From contig NZ_LMEA01000012.1 of assembly GCF_001425235.1 (NCBI RefSeq), forward strand, positions 437,818 through 501,817: a stretch of DNA of 64,000 nt. The letters run 5' to 3'. Positions 17,548 to 25,718 of this stretch are shown one piece after another. The notes beneath the pieces were generated by a model. The model worked only from the letters and a program-made list of their open reading frames with translations. It searched no databases and was not told the origin of the DNA. The stretch is from Devosia sp. Root413D1 (GTDB lineage Bacteria > Pseudomonadota > Alphaproteobacteria > Rhizobiales > Devosiaceae). The translations under genes and the position numbers were made by a program. Positions within the stretch are counted from its first letter, which is position 1. Every line of letters begins with the position of its first letter.

Positions 17548-18383
17548 GAACCGACCGCAGCCCTCAGACGCGCGCCGCGAGCCTCGCCGTCAGCATCGTC
17601 ATCGCCATTGGCGGCCTGCTGATGCTGGCGCCGTTCTACTGGCTGATCGTCGCCAGCACGCACCGCACCAGCGACATCTTCTCCAACCCGCCGAACCTCG
17701 TGCCCGGCGACCAGCTGTGGGTCAACCTCACGAACCTGTTCGTCGGCGAGGGTTTTGGCCAGGCAGTGCTCAACTCCACCCTGGTGGCGACGATCTATGC
17801 GTTGCTGGGCGGGCTCGTCTGCACGGCGGCCGGCTATGCCTTCGCCAAGTTCCGCTTCCCCGGACAAGGGGCGCTGTTCGGCATCGTGCTGGTGATCCTG
17901 GCGCTGCCCTCGCAGGTGACGCTGGTGCCGCTGTTCCAGATCATGGTGCAGCTCAACTGGCTCAACACCTACCAGGCGCTGATCCTGCCCAACCTGGCGC
18001 TGCCCTTCGGCATCTTCCTGATGCGCCAGACCATGCAGTCGGTACCGGATGAACTGATCCAGGCGGCGCGGGTCGATGGCGCCGGTGAGTTCCGGATCTT
18101 TGCGCAGATCGTCCTGCCGACGATGCGGCCGGCCCTGGCGGCGCTGGGCATCTTCCTGTTCCTCGCGCAGTGGAACGACTTCGTCTACCCGCTGATCGTG
18201 CTCAGGACCTCGGACGCCTACACGGTGCCGGTGGCGCTCGCCTCGCTGCAGGGCCTCAGCGACACCGACTATGGCCAGTTGCTGGCCGGCACCATGGTGT
18301 CGGTGCTGCCGGTGCTCGGGGTGTTCCTGTTCCTGCAACGTCATTTCGTCGCCGGCATCCTCGCCGGCGCGGTCAAGCAATAG
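17544..18383 (+). CDS. CUT1 sugar ABC transporter permease, MalG-type
   Basis: This 279-residue permease begins with a hydrophobic helix (LAVSIVIAIGGLLMLAPFYWLI). It contains the EAA loop ELIQAARVDGAGEFR with a following LP and ends FVAGILAGAVKQ, a typical MalG-type tail. It overlaps the previous permease by ATGA and is followed after 18 bases by the GH36-type alpha-galactosidase. The three genes and the binding protein form one importer operon without its own ATPase. Confidence 0.93.
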   Translation: MRTDRSPQTRAASLAVSIVIAIGGLLMLAPFYWLIVASTHRTSDIFSNPPNLVPGDQLWVNLTNLFVGEGFGQAVLNSTLVATIYALLGGLVCTAAGYAFAKFRFPGQGALFGIVLVILALPSQVTLVPLFQIMVQLNWLNTYQALILPNLALPFGIFLMRQTMQSVPDELIQAARVDGAGEFRIFAQIVLPTMRPALAALGIFLFLAQWNDFVYPLIVLRTSDAYTVPVALASLQGLSDTDYGQLLAGTMVSVLPVLGVFLFLQRHFVAGILAGAVKQ

Positions 18384-18401
18384 CATTAGGAGACTGGCAC
18401 C

Positions 18402-20150
18402 GTGCTGCTGGAAGACTACGCATCCGTCATGGCCCCTGCCGTCACCGGCATCCCCGGCGTCGAGGTGACAATCGGCACTGGCTGCCGGGTGATCGGCAAA
18501 CAGAGCCTCGGCGAGCTCGAGATCACCACGATCGAGACCGATGGCGAACTGATCCGGGTGTCGCTCGAAGTGCCGCTCGGCGATATCGAGGGCTATTGGT
18601 ACCCCAACGCTTCCATGCGGGCGCTGCCGGCCGACTGGAGCGGGCGAGACAAGACCAGCATCATTTCCTCGAGCCCGCTCGGCTGTGTCTATGACCGGCA
18701 CTGCAAGGCCATCCTCGCCTTCTGCTTCGACCAGCAGATCGAGGAGAGCCAGTTGCGCTTCGGCGTCTCGGAAGAACACAAGAGCTTCGTCATCTATTAC
18801 GAGCACGACCCCAAGGGACCGCGCACCATCCGGCTCGCCACGGCACGGGCCGGGCTCGATCATGCGGAGGCGGTCGGGCTGCTGCGCGACTGGCTGCGCG
18901 ACGATATCGGTGAGCCCTTGCCGGTGCCCTTCGCCGGGACCGTGCCGGTCTACTGCACCTGGTATGCCTATGCGCAGAACATCGATGCCGAAAAGATCGA
19001 GCGCGACGCGGCCCTGGCCACTGCCCTCGGTTGCAAGGCGGTGATCATCGACGACGGCTGGCAGAAGCTGGCCACCGGCCGTTGGTATGCCGGGTGCGGC
19101 GACTGGATGGCCGACCCGCAAAAGTTCCCCGATATGCGCGGGCATATCGACAGGCTGCACGGGCTTGGCCTGTCGGTGATCCTCTGGGTGGCGCCGCTGC
19201 TCCTGGGCGAGAAGAGCGATGCCTATGCCCGGCTGAAGCCGTTTGCGCCCTACCACAATGCCGACGGCTGGCGCGCCTCGGCGCTCGATCCCAGGTACCG
19301 CGAGGTGCGGGAGCACTTCGTCGCAACCTGCATCCGCTTGATCCGCGACTATGGTGTCGACGGGCTGAAGATCGATTTCCTCGACGGCGTCGTCGCCTAT
19401 CAGGGGACGCCGACCGGCGGCGATATCCCCGATGTGGGGCAGGCGCTGCATGCCACGTTGCAGCAGCTCAAGACGGAGTTGAAGGCGGCCGGGCTCGACG
19501 AGGCGCTGATCGAGTTCCGGCAGGCCTATGTCGGGCCGGCCACCGCGCCTTACGCCAACCTGCTGCGGGTCGGCGACTGCCCGGTCGATGCCAACCAGAA
19601 CCGTCGCGCCACCGTCAATATGCGGATGATCGCGGCCGGCCAGGTGATCCATTCGGACCCGACCGTGTGGGACCACCGCGCCGGCGCGGAGCCGGCGGCG
19701 CGGCAGTTGCTCAACGCCTATTTCAGCGTGCCGCAGGTCTCCATGGACCTGTCGAGCCTGCCAGCAGTGCAGCGCGACGCGGTGCAGGCGGTGCTGCAGA
19801 ACTGGATGGAAGACCGCGAGACGGTGCTGTTCGGTGAGGTGAGCGCCGGGCTGCCGTCCGAGGGATATCCGGTGGTACAGGCGCGGCACCAGGGTCGGCT
19901 GGTGGTCGGGGTGTATCAGCCGCTGGTGGTCGAGATCGACCTCGACGGCGTCACCGAGTTGCGGCTGCTCAACGCGACTTCCCACGAGCGGATCGTTGTG
20001 CGATGGACCGGCAAGTCTCGACGGCTGAGCGGCATCGCTCACTCCGCCCGCGGCGATGTCGGCATGCCGCTCGAAGTGGACACTGAGGGGCTTACCGAAC
20101 TCAGCATTCCGGTGTCTGGTATTGCGACGCTCAGTGTCTTGAACGAGTAG
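18402..20150 (+). CDS. GH36-type alpha-galactosidase (melibiase superfamily)
   Basis: This 582-residue protein has the clan D glycosidase signatures of a retaining alpha-galactosidase. IIDDGWQ is at 215-221, the nucleophile is expected at Asp325 in GLKIDFLDG, and the acid/base is expected at Asp392 in LRVGDCPVD. No signal peptide is seen, so it is cytoplasmic. The GTG start is chosen because TTAGGAG lies about ten bases upstream. It is shorter than the classical 700-residue GH36 enzymes, with a reduced N-terminal beta domain. It is co-directional with the preceding importer and the following LacI gene. Other activities in this clan, such as alpha-N-acetylgalactosaminidase, are not excluded. 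Confidence 0.88.
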   Translation: MLLEDYASVMAPAVTGIPGVEVTIGTGCRVIGKQSLGELEITTIETDGELIRVSLEVPLGDIEGYWYPNASMRALPADWSGRDKTSIISSSPLGCVYDRHCKAILAFCFDQQIEESQLRFGVSEEHKSFVIYYEHDPKGPRTIRLATARAGLDHAEAVGLLRDWLRDDIGEPLPVPFAGTVPVYCTWYAYAQNIDAEKIERDAALATALGCKAVIIDDGWQKLATGRWYAGCGDWMADPQKFPDMRGHIDRLHGLGLSVILWVAPLLLGEKSDAYARLKPFAPYHNADGWRASALDPRYREVREHFVATCIRLIRDYGVDGLKIDFLDGVVAYQGTPTGGDIPDVGQALHATLQQLKTELKAAGLDEALIEFRQAYVGPATAPYANLLRVGDCPVDANQNRRATVNMRMIAAGQVIHSDPTVWDHRAGAEPAARQLLNAYFSVPQVSMDLSSLPAVQRDAVQAVLQNWMEDRETVLFGEVSAGLPSEGYPVVQARHQGRLVVGVYQPLVVEIDLDGVTELRLLNATSHERIVVRWTGKSRRLSGIAHSARGDVGMPLEVDTEGLTELSIPVSGIATLSVLNE

Positions 20151-20164
20151 CCACAGGGGAGCCA

Positions 20165-21250
20165 GTGGACAGGTCCGACGACAGCAATGGGCCGCGCAGC
20201 CAACGTGGCCGCAGCAGCGGCACCGAGGGTGCGGCGCACCGGCCACGCCCCCGTTCGCCGGCCGCCAATATAGGGCTTGCCGCGGTCGCCGAACTCGCCG
20301 GGGTCAGCGAAGCGACAGTCAGCCGGGTGCTCAACCGCAAGTATGGCGTATCGACCGCAACACGCGAGGCAGTCGAAGCGGCCCTGCGCAAGGCGGGCTA
20401 TGAGCGGCAGCTGAAGGGTGAGCTGGTGCTGCTGCTGGTGCCCGGTGTTGCTGAATCGATCTTCGCCGACCTCTGCGAGGCGATCGAGAACGAGATCGCG
20501 CCTTATGGCTTACGCGCGGTGATCTGCCCCGGCACGCAGCGCGAGCGCGACTATGTCGAGGCGATGATCGATGCCGGCATCGCCGCGGTGGTGTTCCTGT
20601 CGTCGAGCAATACGGTGCGCAATGCCGATCCGGTGGCACGGCAGCTGCTGCAATCGCGCGGCATCCCGTTCATCTGCGTCAATGGCGGCTTCCCCGATAC
20701 ACCCTCGCCGGTGTTTTCGACCGACGACTGGCGCGCCGCCGAAATGGCGGTGGCGCATCTCTACGACCTCGGGCATCGCCGAATCGGCATGTGCGCCGGG
20801 CCGGTGGGCAACACCCCGGCCGATCGCCGCGTCGAGGGGTTCGTCCAGGCGATGGACCGGCGTGAGCTGCCCAATTCCGAGGATTTCGTGGTGCGGCAGT
20901 ACTACAATGTCGAGGGTGGTCGGCACGCGGCCGAGGAACTGCTGCAGATGGGCGTGACGGCGATCGTGGCGTCGAGCGACGACATGGCGCTGGGGGCGAT
21001 GCGCGCCATCCAACGCGCCGGGCTTCGGATCCCCGGCGACATCTCGGTGATCGGCTACAACGATTCCTACATGCTGGATTTCACCGACCCGCCGCTGACC
21101 GCGGTGCGGCAGCCGGTCGAGCGCATTGCCGAGAACACCACCCGCGCCATCGTGGCGCTGACCGCGAACCGTTCGCTGCCACTGGCCGAAGTGCTGATCG
21201 ATCCGGAATTCCGGCTGCGCGGTTCGACCGCGCCGGTGACGACGAAGTAA
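20165..21250 (+). CDS. LacI-family transcriptional regulator
   Basis: This 361-residue regulator has an unusually long, arginine-rich leader of about 35 residues. The helix-turn-helix follows (LAAVAELAGVSEATVSRVLNRKYGVS) and then a sugar-binding sensor domain ending TDPPLTAVRQPVERIAENTTRAIV. The start is a GTG 14 bases after the alpha-galactosidase stop, with AGGGGAGC as ribosome site. It is the last gene of the operon, so it likely controls its own cluster by feedback. The palindrome at 15078 is a candidate target. Confidence 0.92.
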   Translation: MDRSDDSNGPRSQRGRSSGTEGAAHRPRPRSPAANIGLAAVAELAGVSEATVSRVLNRKYGVSTATREAVEAALRKAGYERQLKGELVLLLVPGVAESIFADLCEAIENEIAPYGLRAVICPGTQRERDYVEAMIDAGIAAVVFLSSSNTVRNADPVARQLLQSRGIPFICVNGGFPDTPSPVFSTDDWRAAEMAVAHLYDLGHRRIGMCAGPVGNTPADRRVEGFVQAMDRRELPNSEDFVVRQYYNVEGGRHAAEELLQMGVTAIVASSDDMALGAMRAIQRAGLRIPGDISVIGYNDSYMLDFTDPPLTAVRQPVERIAENTTRAIVALTANRSLPLAEVLIDPEFRLRGSTAPVTTK

Positions 21251-21556
21251 CCCCCTTCATCAATGAGGTGGTCCACGGCCTCGCCTCCCTCCACCGGCTG
21301 TCATCCCAGCGAAAGCTGGGACCCATTTCACAGCCCGCGCTGGAGGAGAGTTGGATCCCAGCTTTCGCTGGGATGACACCGAGTGGGTGGGCAGATCGTA
21401 AGCCAAAACGGGAAAGCGATCCGCCAGAAATAGAGAGGCCCAGACTAGGAGGTGGAACTCCAGCTGGGCCTCAGTCATCGGGCGGCGAAGCCCGACAACG
21501 GAGTTCACATAGACCGATGACCTGCGTGAGTCCAGCGCCGATGTCGCATGGCTGGC
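21251..21556. other. Intergenic region of about 300 bp with two hairpins
   Basis: No gene is evident between the convergent LacI and dehydratase genes. It holds the TGTCATCCC inverted repeat (21299-21378). A second hairpin has GAGGCCCAG (21435-21443) pairing with CTGGGCCTC (21464-21472). An open reading frame on the minus strand here has no ribosome site or recognisable motif. Confidence 0.6.
21299..21378. repeat. Inverted repeat of the TGTCATCCC type
   Basis: Arms 21299-21321 and 21356-21378 are perfect 23-bp inverted copies. Each arm itself folds as CCCAGC-GAAA-GCTGGG, a stem with a GNRA loop. A second copy of the family lies at 36181. Such elements are common between genes in Alphaproteobacteria and may act as bidirectional terminators here. 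Confidence 0.75.
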
Positions 21557-22876
21557 CTACTCCGGCCAACGATCGTCCGGGCGCCAGAAGCCGAGTTTGG
21601 GGGTGTTCCACTCGTCGGTGGGGAGGAACATCGTGCCGGGAGTGCGGAGGTTCGCTTCGATCGCCTCGAGGTTGAGGTCGATGCCGAGGCCCGGCTTGTC
21701 GGGCACGGTGACGTAGCCGTCGGCCATGTAGTTGGGCTCGAGGCCGGTGACGAGGCTCTCCCAGAACGGCAGGTCGAGGCCGTGATGCTCGCAGGCGAGG
21801 AAGCTCGAGATCGCGGCGGCAGTGTGGATATTGGCCATGAAGCCGATGGGCGAGCCGGCGCAGTGCAGCGCCGTCGGGATGCCCTCTTCTTCGGCGTCGT
21901 CGGAAATGCGCTTGGTTTCCATCAGGCCGCCCGAGGTGAGCAGGTCCGGGTGGACGATGTCGAAGGCGCGGGTGCGGATCGCCTCGCGGAAACCATCACG
22001 CAGATAGAGATCCTCGCCGGCGGCGATCGGGGTCAGCAGCGCATCGGCGATCTTCTTGTGGCCCGGTATGTCGAAGCGCGACACCGGGTCTTCCATCCAG
22101 GCGAGATCGAACTTTTCGAGCGCCTTGCCGAGGCGGATGACCTCATCGGAGGTGAGATAGCCTTCGCCGAAGTGATCGACGCAGATCTGCACGTTGGGGC
22201 CGACGGCCTGGCGGACTTCGCCGACGACATGCGCGGCGCGTTCGATGGTGGCATCGGTGAGCTTGACGCCGCGGCCATGCATCGGTGCCTTGAACGGCCG
22301 GCCCTCCTCGTAGGCGAAGTCGTATTTGGCGTCGTTGCCGATCAGCGGGCTGTCACCGGTCTCGAACAACGACGGCCTCAAATCGAACTTGATCCAGGTG
22401 AGGCCCCGGTCACGACGGCCGAGCACCGCGGCAACGAAGTCCTCAGGGGTCGGATCGTCGGGGGTCGGGGTGTCGCCGTAGAGGCGGACCTTGTCGCGAT
22501 GCTTGCCGCCGAGCAACTGGTAGCACGGCACACCATAGACCTTGCCGATCAGGTCCATCAGCGCGATCTCGATGCCCGAGACACCACCGCCTTCGCGGCC
22601 CCAATTGCCGAAGCGCTTGATGGTGCGGAAGATCATGTCGACGTTGCAGGGGTTCTGCCCGACCAGCATCGACTTGAACTGCAACGCGTTGCTGGCATGG
22701 CCGGCGTCGCGCACTTCGCCAAGGCCATAGACGCCCTGGTTAGTGTCGATCCTCAGGATCGGATAATCGTAATTGGCTGCCACCACGGCGAGCCGCATGT
22801 CGGTGATGCGAAGTTCGGACGGGTTGGAGTGGGTGGTTATGGCGTTTTCAATCCGGCCCAGCTGCTTGTCGGTCAT
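21557..22876 (-). CDS. Enolase-superfamily sugar-acid dehydratase
   Basis: This 439-residue enzyme belongs to the mandelate racemase/muconate lactonising group of the enolase superfamily. The probable magnesium ligands are Asp234 (ICVDHFGEGY), Glu262 (WMEDP) and Glu288 (AAGEDLY). Lys163 lies in WIKFDL and His338 in LHCAGSPIGF. This pattern fits dehydratases of sugar acids such as gluconate, mannonate or galactonate, giving 2-keto-3-deoxy acids. The adjacent DapA-family gene would act on such a product. Both lie in a leftward operon facing the GntR gene at 24021. The exact acid cannot be read from sequence. Confidence 0.87.
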   Translation of the reverse strand: MTDKQLGRIENAITTHSNPSELRITDMRLAVVAANYDYPILRIDTNQGVYGLGEVRDAGHASNALQFKSMLVGQNPCNVDMIFRTIKRFGNWGREGGGVSGIEIALMDLIGKVYGVPCYQLLGGKHRDKVRLYGDTPTPDDPTPEDFVAAVLGRRDRGLTWIKFDLRPSLFETGDSPLIGNDAKYDFAYEEGRPFKAPMHGRGVKLTDATIERAAHVVGEVRQAVGPNVQICVDHFGEGYLTSDEVIRLGKALEKFDLAWMEDPVSRFDIPGHKKIADALLTPIAAGEDLYLRDGFREAIRTRAFDIVHPDLLTSGGLMETKRISDDAEEEGIPTALHCAGSPIGFMANIHTAAAISSFLACEHHGLDLPFWESLVTGLEPNYMADGYVTVPDKPGLGIDLNLEAIEANLRTPGTMFLPTDEWNTPKLGFWRPDDRWPE

Positions 22877-22957
22877 CTTGCTTCTCTAGGTTGTCGTTTA
22901 TTTTGGTCGCGCTTTCGAACCGGAAAAGTCTGCAACTTTTCCTGAAAACGCTCCGTT

Positions 22958-23881
22958 TCAGCGGCGGTGCGTATAGGCGGGGAGCATCAGGTCGGCGAGG
23001 TCGTCCATGATGGCGGCGGCCTCGGCGCGGGCGGCAGCGTCGAGCGCGCGGAAGCCGGATTGGCGGACCGCAGCGCTGGGGATGACGCCGCGCTGCTTCA
23101 GCACCTCCTTCATCAGCGGCATGCCGTAATTGCTCTCCATATCGAGCAGCGGCAGCAGGCGCTGGAAGATGTTGCGGGCGCGCCTGTCGTCCCCGGCTTC
23201 GATGGCGTTCCACAGCGCCACGTGCACGTCGGCGATTTCGCAGGCCGGCATGGTGCCGGAGACGCCGTGACGGACTTCCTCCATCAGCGTCTTGCCGGCC
23301 TTGCCGCCCATCACGCCCTCGAGCTTGTCGCCGCAGAGCCGGATGATCTCGCCGACGGTCTGGGCCGGGTAACCCGACTCTTCCTTGACGAAGCGAGCGG
23401 TGGGGATCTCGCTCACCAGCTCGGCGATGAGGCCGGCGCTCAGCGGCGAGGCGCCCTGCCCCGAGACGTTCTGGATCACCAAGGGCAGCGTGGTGGCGGC
23501 GCCGATGGCCTTGTAGTGCGCCTTGATATCGGCCGGGCTCGAGGGATGCAGCGTCGGCGGCAGCGACATCACCGCGTCGGCGCCGATCGTCTCGGCATGG
23601 CGGGCGAACTCGACGGCGAGGTGGTAGTGCGGCGCCGACACAGCGACGATCACCGGCACCTTTCCCTTGGCCTTACCGACGACGATCTCGGCGGCGCGCC
23701 GGCGTTCGGCTTCGCTGAGATAGAAGCCTTCGCTGGCCAGCGCGTTGGCGACGACGCCATGGACGCCTGCGGCAAGACAGAAATCGAGCGTGCGCTCGAG
23801 GGCCGCCTCATCCAGCCGGAAGTCGTCGGTGAACGGCGTCGTGACGATCACGAAGATGCCGCGGTAGTCGTTGCGATCCAT
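22958..23881 (-). CDS. DapA-family aldolase/dehydratase
   Basis: This 307-residue TIM-barrel protein is of the dihydrodipicolinate synthase/N-acetylneuraminate lyase family. The Schiff-base lysine is Lys166 in FVKEESG. The usual catalytic Tyr of the YN motif is replaced by Gln137 (LVIQNVSG), and the GTTGE phosphate/carboxylate loop reads ALASEGF. It is therefore not a standard DapA. Next to a sugar-acid dehydratase, a role on a 2-keto-3-deoxy sugar acid is likely. I start it at the ATG at 23881; an upstream extension would cross the operator region. The divergent GntR gene and a 16-bp palindrome lie immediately upstream. Confidence 0.87.
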   Translation of the reverse strand: MDRNDYRGIFVIVTTPFTDDFRLDEAALERTLDFCLAAGVHGVVANALASEGFYLSEAERRRAAEIVVGKAKGKVPVIVAVSAPHYHLAVEFARHAETIGADAVMSLPPTLHPSSPADIKAHYKAIGAATTLPLVIQNVSGQGASPLSAGLIAELVSEIPTARFVKEESGYPAQTVGEIIRLCGDKLEGVMGGKAGKTLMEEVRHGVSGTMPACEIADVHVALWNAIEAGDDRRARNIFQRLLPLLDMESNYGMPLMKEVLKQRGVIPSAAVRQSGFRALDAAARAEAAAIMDDLADLMLPAYTHRR

Positions 23882-23995
23882 GGGTATTGCCTTGTGTTTT
23901 GGATCAGGCGGCGATGCGCGGCCCATCGGGAATGCGCTGGACCTCCCCGTCCTGCGCAACGTATAGGACGATGCAAGATCGTATCAAATGTGTCA

Positions 23996-24011
23996 ACATC
24001 GTATACGATGT
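23996..24011. promoter_or_regulatory. Palindrome ACATCGTATACGATGT, candidate GntR operator
   Basis: This perfect 16-bp palindrome is centred on GTATAC in the gap between the DapA-family gene and the GntR gene. Partial copies (ATCGTAT near 23979 and ACGTATAGGACGA near 23960) lie beside it. GTATAC-centred sites are typical of FCD-type GntR regulators, so the adjacent protein probably binds here and controls both directions. Confidence 0.72.
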
Positions 24012-24020
24012 GAGGTTGCC

Positions 24021-24719
24021 ATGCTCCAGGACAGTTCCGCCCCCCGCAAGCGCCGCGGCGATTCCGACCCCAAGACCGAGACCAGCTACCAGCGGGTCAC
24101 CAATCTGCTGCGCAGCGAAATCCTCGCCGGCGATATCCCCCTCGGTGGTCGGCTGACCATGACGGCGATTGCCGACCGCTTCGGCGTCAGCGTGCAGCCG
24201 GTGCGCGAGGCGTTGCAGCAGCTCGAGGGCGAGGGGCTGGTGGAGATGATCCCCAATCACGGGGCGCGGGTTCGCCAGCTCGACCGCAACCGGCTGGTCC
24301 ACTCCAGCGAGATCGGCGAGGCGCTTGAATGCTACCTCGCCCGGCAGTTCGCCGAGGAGGCGTCGCTGTCGTCGCTGCGCCAGCTCGAAGCCTTGCAGGT
24401 CGAACACGATGCAGCGATCGAGGCGATGGACTGGGCCCGCATCGACGCCGGCAATCGCGTCTTCCACCGCTTCATCAACACGCATGGCGGCAATCTCGAA
24501 GCGGCCGATCTCATCGCGCGTTATTATGGCCTCAGCGAAGGCCTGATGAACAAGCACGGTCGCGACAAGGCGTTCGCCGAGCGGGTGCGCGCCGAACACC
24601 ACGCGCTGCTCGAAGCGTTCCGCCGCCGCGATCCGGAGGCCGCCGCCCGGATCAACGCGGAGCACGTGCGCGGCACCGTAGCCGCGGTGCTCGCGGCCTT
24701 CGAGACGACCCAGCGCTGA
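24021..24719 (+). CDS. GntR-family (FCD) transcriptional regulator
   Basis: This 232-residue regulator has an N-terminal winged helix (YQRVTNLLRSEILAGDIPLGGRL...FGVSVQPVREALQQLEGEGLV). An all-helical FCD ligand domain follows with the metal/ligand motif region NRVFHRFI and a late histidine (EHVRG). The ATG at 24021 follows GAGG. It is divergent from the dehydratase/aldolase operon and sits ten bases after a perfect palindrome. It probably represses that operon and itself until a sugar acid is bound. Confidence 0.92.
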   Translation: MLQDSSAPRKRRGDSDPKTETSYQRVTNLLRSEILAGDIPLGGRLTMTAIADRFGVSVQPVREALQQLEGEGLVEMIPNHGARVRQLDRNRLVHSSEIGEALECYLARQFAEEASLSSLRQLEALQVEHDAAIEAMDWARIDAGNRVFHRFINTHGGNLEAADLIARYYGLSEGLMNKHGRDKAFAERVRAEHHALLEAFRRRDPEAAARINAEHVRGTVAAVLAAFETTQR

Positions 24720-24787
24720 ACGGCGGATAGTTGGGGGCAATGCTCACTTGGGTACCTCCCCCACATGCACCCTTGTCATCTCTCCGA

Positions 24788-24807
24788 GACTTTGTATGAT
24801 AAACAGA
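24788..24807 (+). promoter_or_regulatory. Site GACTTTGTATGATAAACAGA, shared with 28699
   Basis: This 20-mer differs at only two positions from the one at 28699. Its core TTGT-N3-ATAA is near-symmetrical, as in FadR-type GntR operators. It lies about 95 bp upstream of the GntR gene at 24900, suggesting autoregulation. Confidence 0.6.
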
Positions 24808-24899
24808 CATTCTTGCAAGCCCTCGTGATTCAGCAAAAGGGAGGTACAAGCGGGAGCACGGACTCGTGGTCCGGGGCGGCCAAAAGGACGGAGCAGTTC

Positions 24900-25697
24900 A
24901 TGTCGGTAGTTTCGCGTCAGCCGGGCGGCACACGGGGCAACAGCCTCGGCGGCCTCATGCAGGTGCGCGGCATATTGGGGGGCATCGTCGCCGATCTCGG
25001 GCGGCGGGTGGTGGCGGGAGAATGGAAATCCGGCGAGACCCTGCCCACCGAGGCGGAACTGATGGCCGAGCTCCAGGTGGGCCGGTCGGTGGTCCGCGAG
25101 GCGATGCGCATCCTCAATGCCAAGGGCCTGGTGCGCAGCCGGCAGATGGAGGGCACGACAGTGATGCCGCGCGCCAACTGGCGGCTGCTCGACCCCGACC
25201 TGATCCAGTGGCGGATCGAAGCTGCCGACAAGAAGACGCTGCTGAAGGACCTGTTGCAGGTGCGCCTGGCGCTCGAGCCCGGCGTGGTCTGGATCGCCAC
25301 CGCCACCGGATCGGACGAAGCCAAGGCGCGCATCCATGCCGCCTGGAAGGCCAAGACCGATGTCCTCACCGAGTCGTCGTCCCCGCAGGAACAACGCGAC
25401 CATTTCATCACTCACGATCTCGAATTTCATCGCGCGTTCCTCGCAGCGGTTGGTTCGGAGATCCTCGAGCAGCTCTTTTCGGTGATCGAAGCGGCCCTGT
25501 CGCTGATGATCGACGGGCAGATGCAGGCGAGGGGTTCGACGACCACCCTGGTGGGGATGGAGGAGACCAACCAACTGCATCAGGACGTCTATGACGCCTT
25601 CGCCGCCGGGGATGCCGACAAGGCCGAGCGGGCGATGCGCTACCTGATCCAGCGCGCCATTATCGACGCCAACGAGGGCTTCGCGCTCAGCGAGTGA
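24900..25697 (+). CDS. FadR-type GntR transcriptional regulator
   Basis: This 265-residue protein has a GntR winged helix (GEWKSGETLPTEAELMAELQVGRSVVREAMRILNAKGLV) and an FCD effector domain with D-L-E-F-H-R-A-F and H-Q-D-V-Y motifs. I chose the ATG at 24900 because GGACGGAG precedes it; an upstream ATG has no ribosome site and would overlap the operator. The GH105-like gene follows after 21 bases. The same 20-bp motif lies before this gene and in the lactonase-SDR/importer promoter. It is therefore the best candidate for the controller of the whole 25-36 kb block. Confidence 0.92.
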   Translation: MSVVSRQPGGTRGNSLGGLMQVRGILGGIVADLGRRVVAGEWKSGETLPTEAELMAELQVGRSVVREAMRILNAKGLVRSRQMEGTTVMPRANWRLLDPDLIQWRIEAADKKTLLKDLLQVRLALEPGVVWIATATGSDEAKARIHAAWKAKTDVLTESSSPQEQRDHFITHDLEFHRAFLAAVGSEILEQLFSVIEAALSLMIDGQMQARGSTTTLVGMEETNQLHQDVYDAFAAGDADKAERAMRYLIQRAIIDANEGFALSE

Positions 25698-25718
25698 CGG
25701 GCCCCGCAAAGGGACGAC

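Noticed and set aside
17475-20246. A 923-codon open frame on the minus strand opposite permease and alpha-galactosidase genes
   Set aside because: It runs antisense to three clearly recognised genes, has low-complexity His/Arg/Gln/Asp-rich content and no family motif. It is a by-product of high GC.
21260-21508. A possible small gene on the minus strand (82 codons) in the intergenic gap
   Set aside because: It passes through the inverted repeat, has no ribosome site and matches nothing I recognise.
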